The notes: a model not told the origin generated them from the sequence alone. 64,000 nt of DNA from Niabella sp. (GCA_017744715.1 JAGIAT010000008.1:186001-250000); one strand, 5' to 3'; positions 1 through 9,301 are shown, counted from the first letter of the stretch. A program made the numbers and translations.

Positions 1-261
1 TACCCGTTCCTTTTCCAGGAACTCCCGGGCAATACGCGGGCCCAGGGTTTCATCACCGTTATGAAATTTGGCATCGGCAATATCATGCAGTAAGGCACCT
101 AACTCCACTACCAGCAGATCGGATGTTTCCTGTGCCGCAATATGTTTTGCGGTTTTCCAGACCCGCTCAATATGAAACCAGTCGTGCCCGGCCTCTGCGC
201 CCTGCAGCTGCTGTTGAACAAAATCACGTGTCTTTTCAATTATCTCGTTGTGTGGCGTCAT
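1..261 (-). CDS. HD-domain phosphohydrolase, C-terminal part cut by window edge
   Basis: The complement of the first 261 bases reads open from an ATG at 261 to the window edge, giving the first 87 residues of a protein. It contains GHDWFHIERVWKTA followed by LLHDIADAKFH, the paired His and His-Asp metal-site signatures of small HD-superfamily phosphohydrolases (YedJ-like, usually about 200 residues). Such enzymes hydrolyse phosphate esters or nucleotides; the substrate cannot be told here. The gene is transcribed away from the M20 gene, and the roughly 200-bp gap between them presumably holds both promoters. The C-terminal half is outside the window. Confidence 0.85.
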   Translation of the reverse strand, partial: MTPHNEIIEKTRDFVQQQLQGAEAGHDWFHIERVWKTAKHIAAQETSDLLVVELGALLHDIADAKFHNGDETLGPRIAREFLEKERV

Positions 262-459
262 ACTGATAAAAATTCCGGAACAAAGATATTTATTTCGGGG
301 CAAGCCCGCACAGAACAACGGTTAAACCACGAAGGGGCAACATTTGCTGCCATTCAGGAATAATTTAGTTGCGTTTCCCCGGTAATTTAAAACAGGTGTG
401 TTAATTTTACTCCTTTGCGGGCATTAACGGTTATACAACGGATAAATACATCATCACAA

Positions 460-1656
460 ATGGATCTAAAAGCAACGGTAAAGGCTGCGGCAGCGGCAAT
501 CAAAGAAGAAGTGACGGGTTTCCGGAGACATCTGCATCAGCACCCGGAATTGTCTTTTAAAGAATTCCGTACTTCGGCATTTATAAAGGAGGCGCTGGAT
601 GAGATGGGCATCGCCTGGAAACCCATTGCAGGAACAGGTGTGCTGGCCGTTATCAAGGGCGCAGGCCCTTCTGAAAAAGTTATTGCGCTGCGGGCTGATA
701 TTGATGCATTACCCATTACAGAGGCCAATGCCGTTACTTACCGGTCGGTGAACGAGGGCGTCATGCACGCTTGTGGTCACGATGCACACACCGCATCCCT
801 GTTGGGTGTGGCACGTATCCTGGAATCGATGAAAGCCGGTTTTTCCGGAACCGTTAAACTGATCTTTCAGCCGGGAGAAGAAGTGCTGCCGGGCGGTGCG
901 CAACAGGTTATTGAAGAAGGCGGGCTAACCGATCCGCAGGCAGACGTTGTACTGGGACAGCATGTGATGCCGGCGATCCCTGCGGGAAAGGTGGGCCTGC
1001 GTACCGGTTTATTTATGGCTTCTATGGACGAAATAAAAATAGAAGTATATGGAAAAGGGGGGCACGGAGCGGAGCCGCATAAAGGCGTGGATCCGGTGAT
1101 GATCACCTGTTCGCTGTTACAGGCATTGCAGCAGGTGGTTAGCCGCAATGCACCGCCGCTGATGCCAACGGTACTGTCCTTCGGGAAGCTGAAAGCAGAC
1201 GGTGCGATCAATATCATTCCGGATATGGTGCTCATTGAAGGTACGTTCCGTACGCTGGATGAAGCCTGGCGCGAACAGGCGCATATCCGGATAAAAGAAC
1301 TGGCGCATACACTGGTATCGGGCATGGGCGGCCGGTGCGAGATCGAAATCCGCAAAGGATACCCGCATCTGAAGAATGATGAAGCCCTGGGTATGCAGAT
1401 GCGTACATTCTTTGAAGAATATGCCGGGCAGGAACAGATCCTTCCCCAGGATATCTGGATGGCCTCCGAGGATTTTGCCTATTACAGCCAGGAGCTGCCG
1501 TCCTTTTTCTATCTGCTGGGCGTGCGCAATGAAGACCGGGATATTTGTTCGGCATTGCATACGCCTACCTTCAATATCGATGAGGAAGCCCTGGAACTGG
1601 GAATGGGCATGATGACCTATGCTGCACTCCGCTGGCTGGAAGGTGAACAGGATTAA
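460..1656 (+). CDS. M20 family amidohydrolase (N-acyl-amino-acid / hippurate hydrolase type)
   Basis: This 398-residue protein belongs to the M20D metallopeptidase/amidohydrolase family, which releases amino acids from N-acyl or N-benzoyl derivatives in the cytoplasm. Seen directly: RHLHQHPELSF near residue 25, ALRADIDALPI near 75, the metal-binding HACGHDAHTA near 105, FQPGEE near 138, and a central GGHGAEPHKGVDP dimerisation-domain motif. Length fits the family (380-400). The reading frame is open 45 bases further upstream to a TTG at 415, but the ATG at 460 places the conserved N-terminal helix normally and is preferred. There is no signal peptide. The downstream GNAT gene is convergent and its stop directly abuts this one. 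The exact acyl substrate is unknown. Confidence 0.9.
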   Translation: MDLKATVKAAAAAIKEEVTGFRRHLHQHPELSFKEFRTSAFIKEALDEMGIAWKPIAGTGVLAVIKGAGPSEKVIALRADIDALPITEANAVTYRSVNEGVMHACGHDAHTASLLGVARILESMKAGFSGTVKLIFQPGEEVLPGGAQQVIEEGGLTDPQADVVLGQHVMPAIPAGKVGLRTGLFMASMDEIKIEVYGKGGHGAEPHKGVDPVMITCSLLQALQQVVSRNAPPLMPTVLSFGKLKADGAINIIPDMVLIEGTFRTLDEAWREQAHIRIKELAHTLVSGMGGRCEIEIRKGYPHLKNDEALGMQMRTFFEEYAGQEQILPQDIWMASEDFAYYSQELPSFFYLLGVRNEDRDICSALHTPTFNIDEEALELGMGMMTYAALRWLEGEQD

Positions 1657-2208
1657 TTATGCTAACAACAGGCCCATAAGCAGGTTGTCTGTAAACCGGC
1701 CGTCCGGCTCTTTTATATAGTATTGTTGCCGCCCGGCTTCCCGGAATCCCATTTTCTGATAAAGGGCAATGGCGTGTTCATTGGTAGCATGTACATGCAG
1801 CCAGATCGTTTTAAGAGTGCCGCTGGTGCGGGCCCAGTTTAGGGCCGTACGCATCAGGGCGGTACCCAACCCGATTGCCTGCCACTGCTTGCGGATGGCA
1901 ATTCCCAGCAGGGCATTGTGCCGGATCTTACTGCGGGGTTCTCCACGCAACTGGATATTCCCGATGATTTTATTATTGTATACGGCTACCAATAACAGGC
2001 TGTTGGCGCTTTCGTTCAGCGAACGGATCCAGGCCTGCTCCTGCGGCTTTGTAAAATTAAACTCATTAACGGTGGTAACCAGGTACGGGCTTTCCTGTAA
2101 ATAACGGTATCCTGCATCCAGTAATCCTTCTGCATCTGCTTTTACCGCCGCCCTTATAGTAACGGTAACGTTGTTCTTTAGTGTTACGGTAACCGGATCG
2201 ATTTTCAT
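1657..2208 (-). CDS. GNAT family N-acetyltransferase
   Basis: This 183-residue protein has the GNAT fold: a GIAIRKQWQAIGLGTALM stretch matches the acetyl-CoA pyrophosphate-binding motif (Q/RxxGxG/A), followed by TIWLHVHATNEHAIALYQKMGFREAGR, the C-terminal signature of RimI-like and small-molecule acetyltransferases (quoted motifs are separated in the chain). It would transfer an acetyl group from acetyl-CoA to an amine; the acceptor is unknown. The frame is open another 40 codons upstream, but that part runs into the promoter region of the divergent DUF3810 gene and looks non-coding; the ATG at 2208 giving MKIDPVTV is chosen. Its stop codon directly touches that of the convergent M20 gene. 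Confidence 0.85.
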   Translation of the reverse strand: MKIDPVTVTLKNNVTVTIRAAVKADAEGLLDAGYRYLQESPYLVTTVNEFNFTKPQEQAWIRSLNESANSLLLVAVYNNKIIGNIQLRGEPRSKIRHNALLGIAIRKQWQAIGLGTALMRTALNWARTSGTLKTIWLHVHATNEHAIALYQKMGFREAGRQQYYIKEPDGRFTDNLLMGLLLA

Positions 2209-2267
2209 ACTCAAAATTAATAAGAGCGGGGGTATGATCATACATTTAATATGATACATTTGTTTAT

Positions 2268-3365
2268 ATGAAATGGCTGATATGGATACGTACATATAAA
2301 ACCTGGGTGCTGCTTGGCGCAGCGGCAATTGTTATCAAGCTGGTTTCCCTTTTCCCCGGCTTTGTTGAAACCTGTTATACGCGCGGGTTTTACATGGTTA
2401 TTTCAAAAACCCAGCGGTTGCTGTTCGGATGGATTCCTTTTAGTATCGGGGATATCTTTTACGCCGTCCTTATCCTTTTTTTGCTATTCAGCGTCGTTCG
2501 TGGCATCAGGCGGCTTTTCCGCAGGCATAAACAGGCAATCAAATGGGGTGCCGGTTTACGCAACGTATGTTTTGCGATCCTGCTGCTTTATGTTGTTTTC
2601 TATGCGGCCTGGGGCCTTAATTACAGCCGGCAGGGTATTGCTGTTCAGTTTGGTCTTCCGGATAAGAAGGTAACCGTGCAGGACCTGGATACGCTGGTGC
2701 GGCTGCTGCATGACCGCATTAACCACGACGTAACATTGTTGCGGGTGCAGGACCGGGATTCACTTGCCGATCAGCGATATCTTTTTAAGCAGGCGGAGGA
2801 AGCCTATCGCCTCACGCGGAAAATATATCCTTTTTTAGACAGCCGTCCGGTATCGGTAAAGGTTTCGCTTTTTGGCCGGCTGATGAATTATACGGGCGTG
2901 CAGGGATATTACAACCCGTTTTCCGGCGAGGCACAGGTAAATACAACCATTCCGGATTTTCTACTGCCTTCTGTGGTAACGCATGAAATCGGCCACCAGG
3001 CCGGTTATGGAATGGAAAGCGAAGCTAATTTCCTGAGTTTTTTAACCAGCCGCCAGCATCCGTCCATCCATTTCCAGTATTCTACTGACTTTGTAATGTA
3101 TGCCTACGCGCAACGTATGTTGTATATGGCGGATTCTGCAAAGGTAAAGCAATATGATAGCACCCTTCATCCGCAGGTGCTGCGGGATATGGCCGCTTAT
3201 CGCAGCTTTTACGAAAAATACCAGGGAAAGCTGGAAACCCTTATCAGTTGGGTATATGCCAATTATCTGAAGGTGAACAACCAGCCGGCGGGTACCTATG
3301 CGTACGATGAAGTGGTGATCTGGCTGGTGGGGTGGTATAAAAAATACGGGAAGAACGCTATATGA
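2268..3365 (+). CDS. DUF3810 family membrane protein with HExxH-type metal site
   Basis: This 365-residue protein matches DUF3810, a family of membrane-anchored proteins found mostly in Bacteroidota and Firmicutes. Three hydrophobic segments lie near residues 10-30, 58-78 and 93-112, followed by a soluble domain with THEIGHQAGYGMESEANF around residue 237. HEIGH with a downstream Glu is the classic gluzincin-like zinc site, so a membrane-bound metalloprotease activity is plausible, though none has been shown as far as I know. A YYNPFSGEAQVN stretch precedes the site, also usual for the family. The start ATG at 2268 is about 60 bp from the divergent GNAT start. The following 216 bp before the next gene hold no feature I recognise. 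Confidence 0.85.
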   Translation: MKWLIWIRTYKTWVLLGAAAIVIKLVSLFPGFVETCYTRGFYMVISKTQRLLFGWIPFSIGDIFYAVLILFLLFSVVRGIRRLFRRHKQAIKWGAGLRNVCFAILLLYVVFYAAWGLNYSRQGIAVQFGLPDKKVTVQDLDTLVRLLHDRINHDVTLLRVQDRDSLADQRYLFKQAEEAYRLTRKIYPFLDSRPVSVKVSLFGRLMNYTGVQGYYNPFSGEAQVNTTIPDFLLPSVVTHEIGHQAGYGMESEANFLSFLTSRQHPSIHFQYSTDFVMYAYAQRMLYMADSAKVKQYDSTLHPQVLRDMAAYRSFYEKYQGKLETLISWVYANYLKVNNQPAGTYAYDEVVIWLVGWYKKYGKNAI

Positions 3366-3581
3366 TCGTGTGGTTGCCAATAAAACGGAGCAGCGGGTAC
3401 ATACCCGGATCCCTGTTTTTAAGGGTTATGGCTGCCGGTAAACCAATACGCAGCGCCGGAAGGCGGCTGATGGCGGGCCGCAAACTATGCCTTGCTTCGT
3501 AGTTCTAAAATTTCGCAAAGATTTACCGGCCTTCTTTGATTACGCGCTTCGTTTCTTTAAATTTGATAAAATTTCAGATCA

Positions 3582-4103
3582 ATGAACGTATTGATTCGGA
3601 AAGAGCATAGTGCAGATGTGACGGCCATCTCTGCGGTGAACGAAGAAGCTTTTGGAAGGGCAGACGAAGCAAACCTGGTAGGCCTTCTCAGAAACAGCAG
3701 TGCTTTTGTTCCGGAACTATCGCTGGTGGCAGAACTGAACGGCGCAATCGTTGGACATGTGCTTTTTACCAAAATAATGATTATTGACAGTTTCAATCAT
3801 CGCTTTGAAAGCCTGGCGTTGGCACCCATAGCGGTCCGCAGCTCTTTTCAACGGCAGGGCATTGGCGCGGCCCTGATCCAGGCAGGGTTGAATAAGGCCC
3901 GGGAAATCGGGTACCTTTCGGTTATTGTACTGGGGCATGAAACTTATTATCCGAAGTTTGGGTTTCAACCGGCTTCGCGCTGGAATATACAGCCGCCGTT
4001 TGATGTGCCGGATGAGGCTTTTATGGCCGTGGAACTGGTAGAATGCGGGCTGAAAAAGGTATCGGGTATTGTGGTTTATGCAAAAGAATTTGAAGCTGTT
4101 TAA
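3582..4103 (+). CDS. GNAT family N-acetyltransferase (YhbS-like)
   Basis: This 173-residue acetyltransferase resembles YhbS-type GNATs. The order is typical: IRKEHSADVTAISAVNEEAF at the start, LAPIAVRSSFQRQGIGAAL in the middle (acetyl-CoA binding, RQGIG loop), and VIVLGHETYYPKFGFQPAS towards the end, the YhbS hallmark of an H-x-x-YYxxFGF block. Quoted blocks are separate. Substrate unknown; YhbS relatives have been linked to acylation of small molecules or tRNA-derived products, but nothing here decides. The gene is followed after 39 bp by the nucleotidase on the same strand, so a two-gene unit is possible without functional link. Confidence 0.85.
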   Translation: MNVLIRKEHSADVTAISAVNEEAFGRADEANLVGLLRNSSAFVPELSLVAELNGAIVGHVLFTKIMIIDSFNHRFESLALAPIAVRSSFQRQGIGAALIQAGLNKAREIGYLSVIVLGHETYYPKFGFQPASRWNIQPPFDVPDEAFMAVELVECGLKKVSGIVVYAKEFEAV

Positions 4104-4142
4104 CAGGGGAGATTATAAGTAGTATGGCTTCATGAGAAATGT

Positions 4143-4664
4143 ATGGATATGAAACGCTTGATTGTAGACATGGATGGTGTGCTGGCCGACGTATACAGCC
4201 AGTTTAAGAAATATGAACAATTAGACCTGGGTATAACGCAGGATGACGCATCCCTTATCGGGAAAACAGAAAGAGAAGCCTTTGTGCATGTAAGAACGTA
4301 TGTGAATACGCCTGGTTTTTTTCTGGAGGCACCGGTGATGCCGGGGAGCATAGAAGTGATGCAGCAGCTAAACCAGCAATACGACCTCTATATTGTTTCT
4401 TCAGCTATGGAGTTTCCCCTGAGTTTGTATGAAAAATATCAATGGCTGCAGCAGCATTTTCCCTTTTTGATCTGGGAGCAACTGGTACTTTGTGGCTCCA
4501 AAAAGATCGTTCATGGCGATATTATGCTGGATGATCATTTTAAAAACCTGGATCATTTTGATGGCAAAACCCTGTTGTTTTCACAGCCTCATAATATGAA
4601 AAGGGATCCCGGGCAACATCAGCGGGTAGCAAACTGGCAGGAGGTACAGCTGGTTTTACTATAA
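4143..4664 (+). CDS. 5'(3')-deoxyribonucleotidase (NT5C-like HAD phosphatase)
   Basis: This 173-residue HAD-family protein fits the 5' nucleotidase, deoxy (pyrimidine) type C family. The nucleophile motif is VDMDGVLAD with Asp9 and Asp11; motif II is IVSSAMEFP (Ser rather than Thr near residue 85), and the GDIMLDDHFKNLDHF block gives the acidic metal ligands near 120-135. The family dephosphorylates dUMP/dTMP or related monophosphates and so lowers nucleotide pools. The ATG at 4143 places the motif at residue 9 as usual; an in-frame ATG two codons on is an alternative. The last six bases overlap the 3' end of the convergent cinA. Confidence 0.85.
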   Translation: MDMKRLIVDMDGVLADVYSQFKKYEQLDLGITQDDASLIGKTEREAFVHVRTYVNTPGFFLEAPVMPGSIEVMQQLNQQYDLYIVSSAMEFPLSLYEKYQWLQQHFPFLIWEQLVLCGSKKIVHGDIMLDDHFKNLDHFDGKTLLFSQPHNMKRDPGQHQRVANWQEVQLVLL

Positions 4665-5939
4665 AACCGGGTCGGCATCCAGGTCGAGGATCACCCGGCG
4701 CAATAGTAAGAGTGCCTGCATGGTGGTGATCTCTATATTTTGCTCGCGGTCAAACCGTAGCTGCAGGAGTTTGGTAACAACCCGGTCCTGGCTGCCCGCA
4801 GCGATCCAAATGGTTCCTACCGGTTTATCAGGCGTTCCGCCATCCGGCCCGGCAATGCCCGATGTGGCCACTGCATAGTCGGCACCCAGCTGTTGTAAAG
4901 CACCCTTCACCATGGCTTCCACGGTTTCGCTGCTTACGGCTCCCTGCATGCGCAGCGTTCCGGAGGGTACGGCTAATAAGGCTTCCTTAACAAGATTGGA
5001 ATACGATACGATGCTTCCGTTGTAATAAGCGGATGCACCTGGTATGCGGGTGATCCAGTGGGCCACATTGCCACCGGTACAGCTTTCTGCGGTGGCTATT
5101 GTTTTTTTCCGGCGCAGGAGCAGCTGGCCGATGATCTTTTCGATGGGCTCATCTGTTTTTGAAATAAGGATGTCGTCCAGCAGGGCCGTCAGCTGGTCAA
5201 ACTGGAAGTTGATTTGTTCGCTTAGTTGTTCCTCCTGCTGCCCCTGTGCGGTAAGCCGCAGCTTTACGGCGCCGTAGCTGGGCAGGTAAGCGAGCTTTAT
5301 ATGCCGGGGCAGGGCTGCTTCAAAATCAATCAGCCGTTCAGCCACCATCGATTCACCCATACCGGCGGTGAGCGCCGTGCGGTGAATGATAAACGGAAAT
5401 TTAAAATGCTTCAGCAGCCGGGGGATCACTTCTGCCACCAACAGCCCTTTCATTTCATGGGGTACACCGGGCAATGAAACAAAGACCACATTCCGGCCAT
5501 TCACATTTTTCTCGAACCACATGCCAGGGGCCGACCCGCGGGCGTTGTGCAGCACTTTGGCCACGTCCGGTACTTCTGCCTGTTTTCTATTGCGTTCGGC
5601 AATAGGGCCGGGTTTGCGGTATACCTGCCGGAACAGGTATTCGATGTGTTCGGCTACTTTAGGGTCGACCACCATCTTACCCCCAAAATACTTGTTTAAA
5701 AGCGGTTTGGTAATATCATCTGCTGTTGGTCCCAGTCCGCCGGTAAGTATAATGATCTGTGCCTGCTGCGACTCTTCATCCAGCGCCTTTTCAATGTCTT
5801 CGGCCACATCGCCCACGGCTACGCGTCTTTTTACCCAGATGCCTTTTTTGTTGAACTCCTGTGCGATAAAAGCGCTGTTGGTATCGATGGTTTGTCCGAT
5901 CAGTAATTCATCCCCGATCGTAATGATAGACGCATTCAT
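4659..5939 (-). CDS. cinA: CinA family nicotinamide-nucleotide amidohydrolase
   Basis: This 426-residue protein has both domains of full-length CinA. The N-terminal MoCF-like domain shows TIGDELLIGQTIDTNS at residues 6-21, LTGGLGPTADDITK near 66, and VSLPGVPHEMKGL near 170. The C-terminal amidohydrolase domain shows ATAESCTGG near 283 and SGIAGPDGGTPDKPVGT near 373. CinA deamidates nicotinamide mononucleotide to nicotinic acid mononucleotide in pyridine nucleotide salvage, and the N-terminal domain may act as an ADP-ribose pyrophosphatase. Length is normal (about 415). The start ATG at 5939 gives MNASIITIGDELL, the usual spacing. It overlaps the convergent nucleotidase gene by six bases, so a shared bidirectional terminator is not obvious. 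Confidence 0.93.
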   Translation of the reverse strand: MNASIITIGDELLIGQTIDTNSAFIAQEFNKKGIWVKRRVAVGDVAEDIEKALDEESQQAQIIILTGGLGPTADDITKPLLNKYFGGKMVVDPKVAEHIEYLFRQVYRKPGPIAERNRKQAEVPDVAKVLHNARGSAPGMWFEKNVNGRNVVFVSLPGVPHEMKGLLVAEVIPRLLKHFKFPFIIHRTALTAGMGESMVAERLIDFEAALPRHIKLAYLPSYGAVKLRLTAQGQQEEQLSEQINFQFDQLTALLDDILISKTDEPIEKIIGQLLLRRKKTIATAESCTGGNVAHWITRIPGASAYYNGSIVSYSNLVKEALLAVPSGTLRMQGAVSSETVEAMVKGALQQLGADYAVATSGIAGPDGGTPDKPVGTIWIAAGSQDRVVTKLLQLRFDREQNIEITTMQALLLLRRVILDLDADPVL

Positions 5940-6311
5940 AAATTTCCGAGCATTTAGGCTGCAAATATCATCATTCTTCTGTTACCGTTTTAAAAACATT
6001 GCGAAACACCCAGATCTCCGGTGTGTGCAGTCAGCGATCCGTTTTCAGATTCGGGCACGTTGTTTATTTAAGCGATTTTTTTAATTGCTGCAGATGCGCT
6101 GATTGCAGCTGGGGCGCTTCGCTGTGATTTTCGGGTATTATTAAAGCCAGCATCAGATCTGTGCATTTGTGGCATTAACAAAACGACATTGATCCGGGTA
6201 TCGGAACCTGACACATCACGCGGTATAAAACCGGCGTTCTAAACGATCAGTTACTGTTTTTTTGGGGATGACGATAACAAAGCGCGTCATTCCGATCACA
6301 AGGGTAGCGGT
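5940..6311. other. Intergenic region with degenerate Bacteroidota-type repeat text
   Basis: This 372-bp stretch lies upstream of cinA and downstream of the DUF1080 gene (both minus strand). It has no credible reading frame. Around 6090-6175 it carries text of the GATGCGCTGATT / ATCTGTGCATTTGTGGCA kind, resembling the decayed dispersed repeats common between genes in this phylum. I see no clear terminator hairpin after cinA's neighbour. Confidence 0.5.
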
Positions 6312-7121
6312 TTATTTTAATTTCTTTAATTGTATATTCCGGAAATCGATGGGCTGTCCTTCGCTTTGCAGGGCAATATAGCCGGAGGTCAGCGGTTTGC
6401 CGTCGATCTTCTGCCCGGGTGCATACCGGTTTACTACCGGACCGCCGATCTGGGGTTTTGAATACTGCATCACGGTATCGCCATCAATGATATGTGTAAT
6501 CAGCGAGTCGCCGTGCACAATCAGCTCGCCCTTTACCCAAACGCCGGGCGGAATGGTTTTGGAGGAGGAATTGATACAATGGCGGGTATCCAGTTTGCCC
6601 TGGTAAAAAATATGGGTGCCCGGGGAACACATATTGCCGGTGGTTCTTGGCTGCCCGTCTGCCAAACCTGCCAGTAACTGCATTTCAATGGAGATGGGCC
6701 AGTCCTGCTCCTTCGGCATGGTGCGCGGATCCTGGGAGTGATACATGATGCCGCTGTTTTCAATGGTATATTCGGGCGCATCCGTTCTCCATTCGGATTG
6801 CGGAAGAAAACGGTATTCGAATTTCAGGTGATAGTGAGACAGCGGTGTTTTATAATACAGGTGGCCATAGCGCTCATTGAAATGATCATAACCATCATAG
6901 CGTACCTTAATCATGCCGTCTTCTGCCCGGAACGTATTGGCATAGTTATCGCCGGTTTCATGATGGTGGATCTTTACGATCCAGTTGCTGAGGTCTTTGC
7001 CATTGAACAGGCTGATCCAGCCGTCCTGTGCGGTAGTGCGGTGAGAGCCGGTGCAGCCGCAGAAAAGAACAACTGCAATAACGGAAAAAAGAAGTGCAGG
7101 TACAAGCTGTTTCGAAAACAT
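6312..7121 (-). CDS. DUF1080 (3-keto-disaccharide hydrolase-type) lipoprotein
   Basis: This 269-residue protein starts with a lipoprotein signal ending in VLFCGC, so Cys is lipidated and the protein sits in the envelope. The mature part matches DUF1080: GWISLFNGKDLSNWIVK near residue 36, a concanavalin-like jelly roll with YHLKFEYRFLP, IENSGIMYHSQ and the C-terminal GYIALQSEGQPIDFRNIQLKKL block. Members of this family have been shown to hydrolyse 3-keto-glycosides, the products of sugar 3-dehydrogenases, and others may simply bind glycans. No dehydrogenase lies nearby, so the role here is inferred from family alone. Single gene on the minus strand. Confidence 0.88.
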   Translation of the reverse strand: MFSKQLVPALLFSVIAVVLFCGCTGSHRTTAQDGWISLFNGKDLSNWIVKIHHHETGDNYANTFRAEDGMIKVRYDGYDHFNERYGHLYYKTPLSHYHLKFEYRFLPQSEWRTDAPEYTIENSGIMYHSQDPRTMPKEQDWPISIEMQLLAGLADGQPRTTGNMCSPGTHIFYQGKLDTRHCINSSSKTIPPGVWVKGELIVHGDSLITHIIDGDTVMQYSKPQIGGPVVNRYAPGQKIDGKPLTSGYIALQSEGQPIDFRNIQLKKLK

Positions 7122-7519
7122 AAAATGGTTTGGATAAAGATAGGGAATTGTATAAGAAAGCAGGGGCGATTTTCTGCTGACCGGGGAGAATGCGGGAATA
7201 TGAAAATGTGAAGATTTGAAAATTTGGAAATGTGAAAATGAAGCTACCGTTCCTGCTCCATATGCTTTCTTTGGAAGCGGTTACAAAATCGAGGAGCCAA
7301 AAGACAAATCTCAAATTCCGGTATCATCAACTGGTAGCTGATCGCTGATCGTTTATAGCGGGGGCAAAGTGAATCCAACCCGTCACGGCGGGCAGGCCTG
7401 GAACTTTAAACCTTTTGCCTTTAATTTTGGAACGTAATGCCGGGTAGTGCACCAGTGCTGAAGTGAGTGACACAAGTAAAGCTGATAGCAGCGCTGCCGC
7501 TGGTAACCCCCAAAAAAAA
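7122..7519. other. Intergenic region with A/T-rich repeat remnant
   Basis: This 398-bp gap separates two minus-strand genes. At about 7195-7260 it contains a run built from short units such as TGAAAATGTG, GATTTGAAAATTTGG and GTGAAAATGAAG, the same text as the start of the repeat block upstream of the MFS gene (8811-8900). The part from 7430 to 7519, just after the MFS stop, is unlike the repeat; I found no gene in it. A 67-codon open frame on the minus strand overlaps the MFS 3' end and lacks features of a real gene. Confidence 0.5.
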
Positions 7520-8782
7520 TCAGTACTCAAACTTTCTTAGCGTAGGCGCCTTCAGCCAGGCGGTAACAACCACGATGAGGGTCATACCGCCGCCAAAGAT
7601 TACGGAAGGGATCACCCCCAATGCCCGCGACATTACACCGCTTTCGAACTGGCCGAGCTCATTGCTGCTGGTAACAAACATGCTGCTGACACTGCTTACA
7701 CGGCCACGCATATGATCTGGTGTTAATAACTGCATAACGGTTCCTCTAACCACTACGCTGATACCATCAAGGATGCCGGATATGAGCAATGCAAAAAAGG
7801 AAAGCAGGAACCATTTAGAGAGTCCGAATAAAATAATACAAATGCCATAACCGGCAACCGCGATCAGCATTTTTTTGCCCTGGGCTTTTTTCATAGGAGC
7901 AAAAGTGAGGATCAGTACAATAATAATAGACCCGATATCGGAAGCGGCGTTCAGCCAGCCATATCCCACAGGCCCGATCTTTAAAATATCGGAGGCAAAC
8001 ACCGGGATCAGCGCTACCGCGCCTCCGAAAAGTACGGCAAACATATCCAGCGCCATAGCCGCCAGCAGGGCCTTGGTGCGGAACACGAAGCGTAATCCTT
8101 CCTGTACGCTTTCCCAGGTTTTTTTTTCAACATTTCCTTTATGGGGTGGTTTGGGTTTTAGCTGTGTAAGGATCAGCAGGGCAACAAATATCAGTGCGGC
8201 GATCACGATGAGGGTATGGGTGATGCCTGCAAGCGCAATCAGGAAACCTCCGGCGGCGTGCCCGGTTACGGAAGCGGAAAGCCAGGTGCCCTGGTTCCAG
8301 GTGGTGGCGTTCTGAAGCAGCTGCCGCGGAACAATAGTGGCGATCATTGAACTGAGGGAAGGGCCGGCAAAGGACCGCAGGATGCCGGTAAAAAAGAAGG
8401 TGCCATAAATAAACCACGTAATGTGCCGGATATGCAGGGAATGTTGGGCGGTATCAGTAGAAAGCAACAACAGGAAACAGGCCGCCAGGAAATAGCCGGT
8501 GATCGATTGCAGCAATAATTTCTTTTTATCGCTGACATCCACTTTATGTCCGGAATACAGCGCCAGGCTTAGTGCGGGAATCACTTCCGAAAGCCCGATC
8601 AGGCCGATGGCCAGCGGATCGCGGGTGAGCTGATAAATCCACCAGCCCACAACGGTTGTGATCATACGCATGGCGCATACAAATAAAAAGCGCCCGGTCA
8701 TTAAGTTCCTGTATTCAGGAATGCGTACTGCTGCAAAAGGATCATCGGTTACCTGGACAACAGGTTGTTGTTCATCTTCCAT
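7520..8782 (-). CDS. MFS transporter (EntS / transmembrane secretion effector type)
   Basis: This 420-residue protein is a major facilitator with about twelve hydrophobic segments. The N-terminal YRNLMTGRFLFVCAMRM and the loop SGHKVDVSDKKKLLL (the family's D-x-x-x-R/K-x-x-x-L cytoplasmic signature after helix 2), plus DHMRGRVSSVSSMFVTSSNELG in the second half, match the MFS_3 group that includes the enterobactin exporter EntS. Direction is probably export; the substrate is unknown and no siderophore genes are near. The frame is open 44 codons further upstream, but that extension reads through repeat sequence; the ATG at 8782 (MEDEQQPVV) is preferred. Quoted motifs are discontinuous in the chain. 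Confidence 0.85.
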   Translation of the reverse strand: MEDEQQPVVQVTDDPFAAVRIPEYRNLMTGRFLFVCAMRMITTVVGWWIYQLTRDPLAIGLIGLSEVIPALSLALYSGHKVDVSDKKKLLLQSITGYFLAACFLLLLSTDTAQHSLHIRHITWFIYGTFFFTGILRSFAGPSLSSMIATIVPRQLLQNATTWNQGTWLSASVTGHAAGGFLIALAGITHTLIVIAALIFVALLILTQLKPKPPHKGNVEKKTWESVQEGLRFVFRTKALLAAMALDMFAVLFGGAVALIPVFASDILKIGPVGYGWLNAASDIGSIIIVLILTFAPMKKAQGKKMLIAVAGYGICIILFGLSKWFLLSFFALLISGILDGISVVVRGTVMQLLTPDHMRGRVSSVSSMFVTSSNELGQFESGVMSRALGVIPSVIFGGGMTLIVVVTAWLKAPTLRKFEY

Positions 8783-8810
8783 GGAGGGGCAAAGGTAGCT
8801 ACCCCTTACG

Positions 8811-9293
8811 GGAATGTAAAATATTGAATAAAAAATGTGGGGAATGTGGGAATTTGGGGATGTGGAGATTTGAAAATTTGAAAATGAAGATTCGTTATTG
8901 CTCAATAGTCTCATTTCTGTAAAAGACGCAGGCCTGAAACCTTTTCCCTTTCGGGAATGTAAAATAATAAATATGGAATATTAAATGTAGAAGTTGAGGT
9001 CCCGTTACTGCTTTTTGCTCTTTCCTTCGATCTGGATATTGTGGAATCCGGAAATTGAACGCCAGCACCGAGCGAAGCGCAAGATCCAACCTGAAACCTT
9101 GAACCTTGAACCTGAAACCTTTTTCCTTTCGGAATGTAAAATAACGAATGTGGAATATTAAATGTAGAAGTTAAGATACCGTTACTACTTCATGATCTGT
9201 CCTTTCGTCAGGATGTTATGGAAACCGGGAGCTGTGCACTTTACATCGAGTGCAATACGGATCTAACCTGAAACATTGAACCTTAAACCTATT
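8811..9293. repeat. Tandem diverged repeat of about 178 bp (two copies plus a partial)
   Basis: Two adjacent copies start with CCTGAAACCTTTTTCC-like text at 8933 and 9111 (period 178 bp). Both go on with a GGAATGTAAAATAA block, then TGGAATATTAAATGTAGAAG and CCGTTACT. A partial, more decayed copy lies at 8811-8932, and a related fragment occurs at 7195-7300. The second copy is followed by a third start (AACCTGAAACATTGAACC) at about 9265, which ends at the deoxynucleoside kinase gene. No open frame is conserved between the copies, so this is a non-coding dispersed repeat. Confidence 0.75.
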
Positions 9294-9301
9294 CTTCCGG
9301 C

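Noticed and set aside
7327..7530. 67-codon minus-strand frame after the MFS gene
   Set aside because: Overlaps the MFS 3' end and its product has no family likeness; considered a decayed or chance frame.
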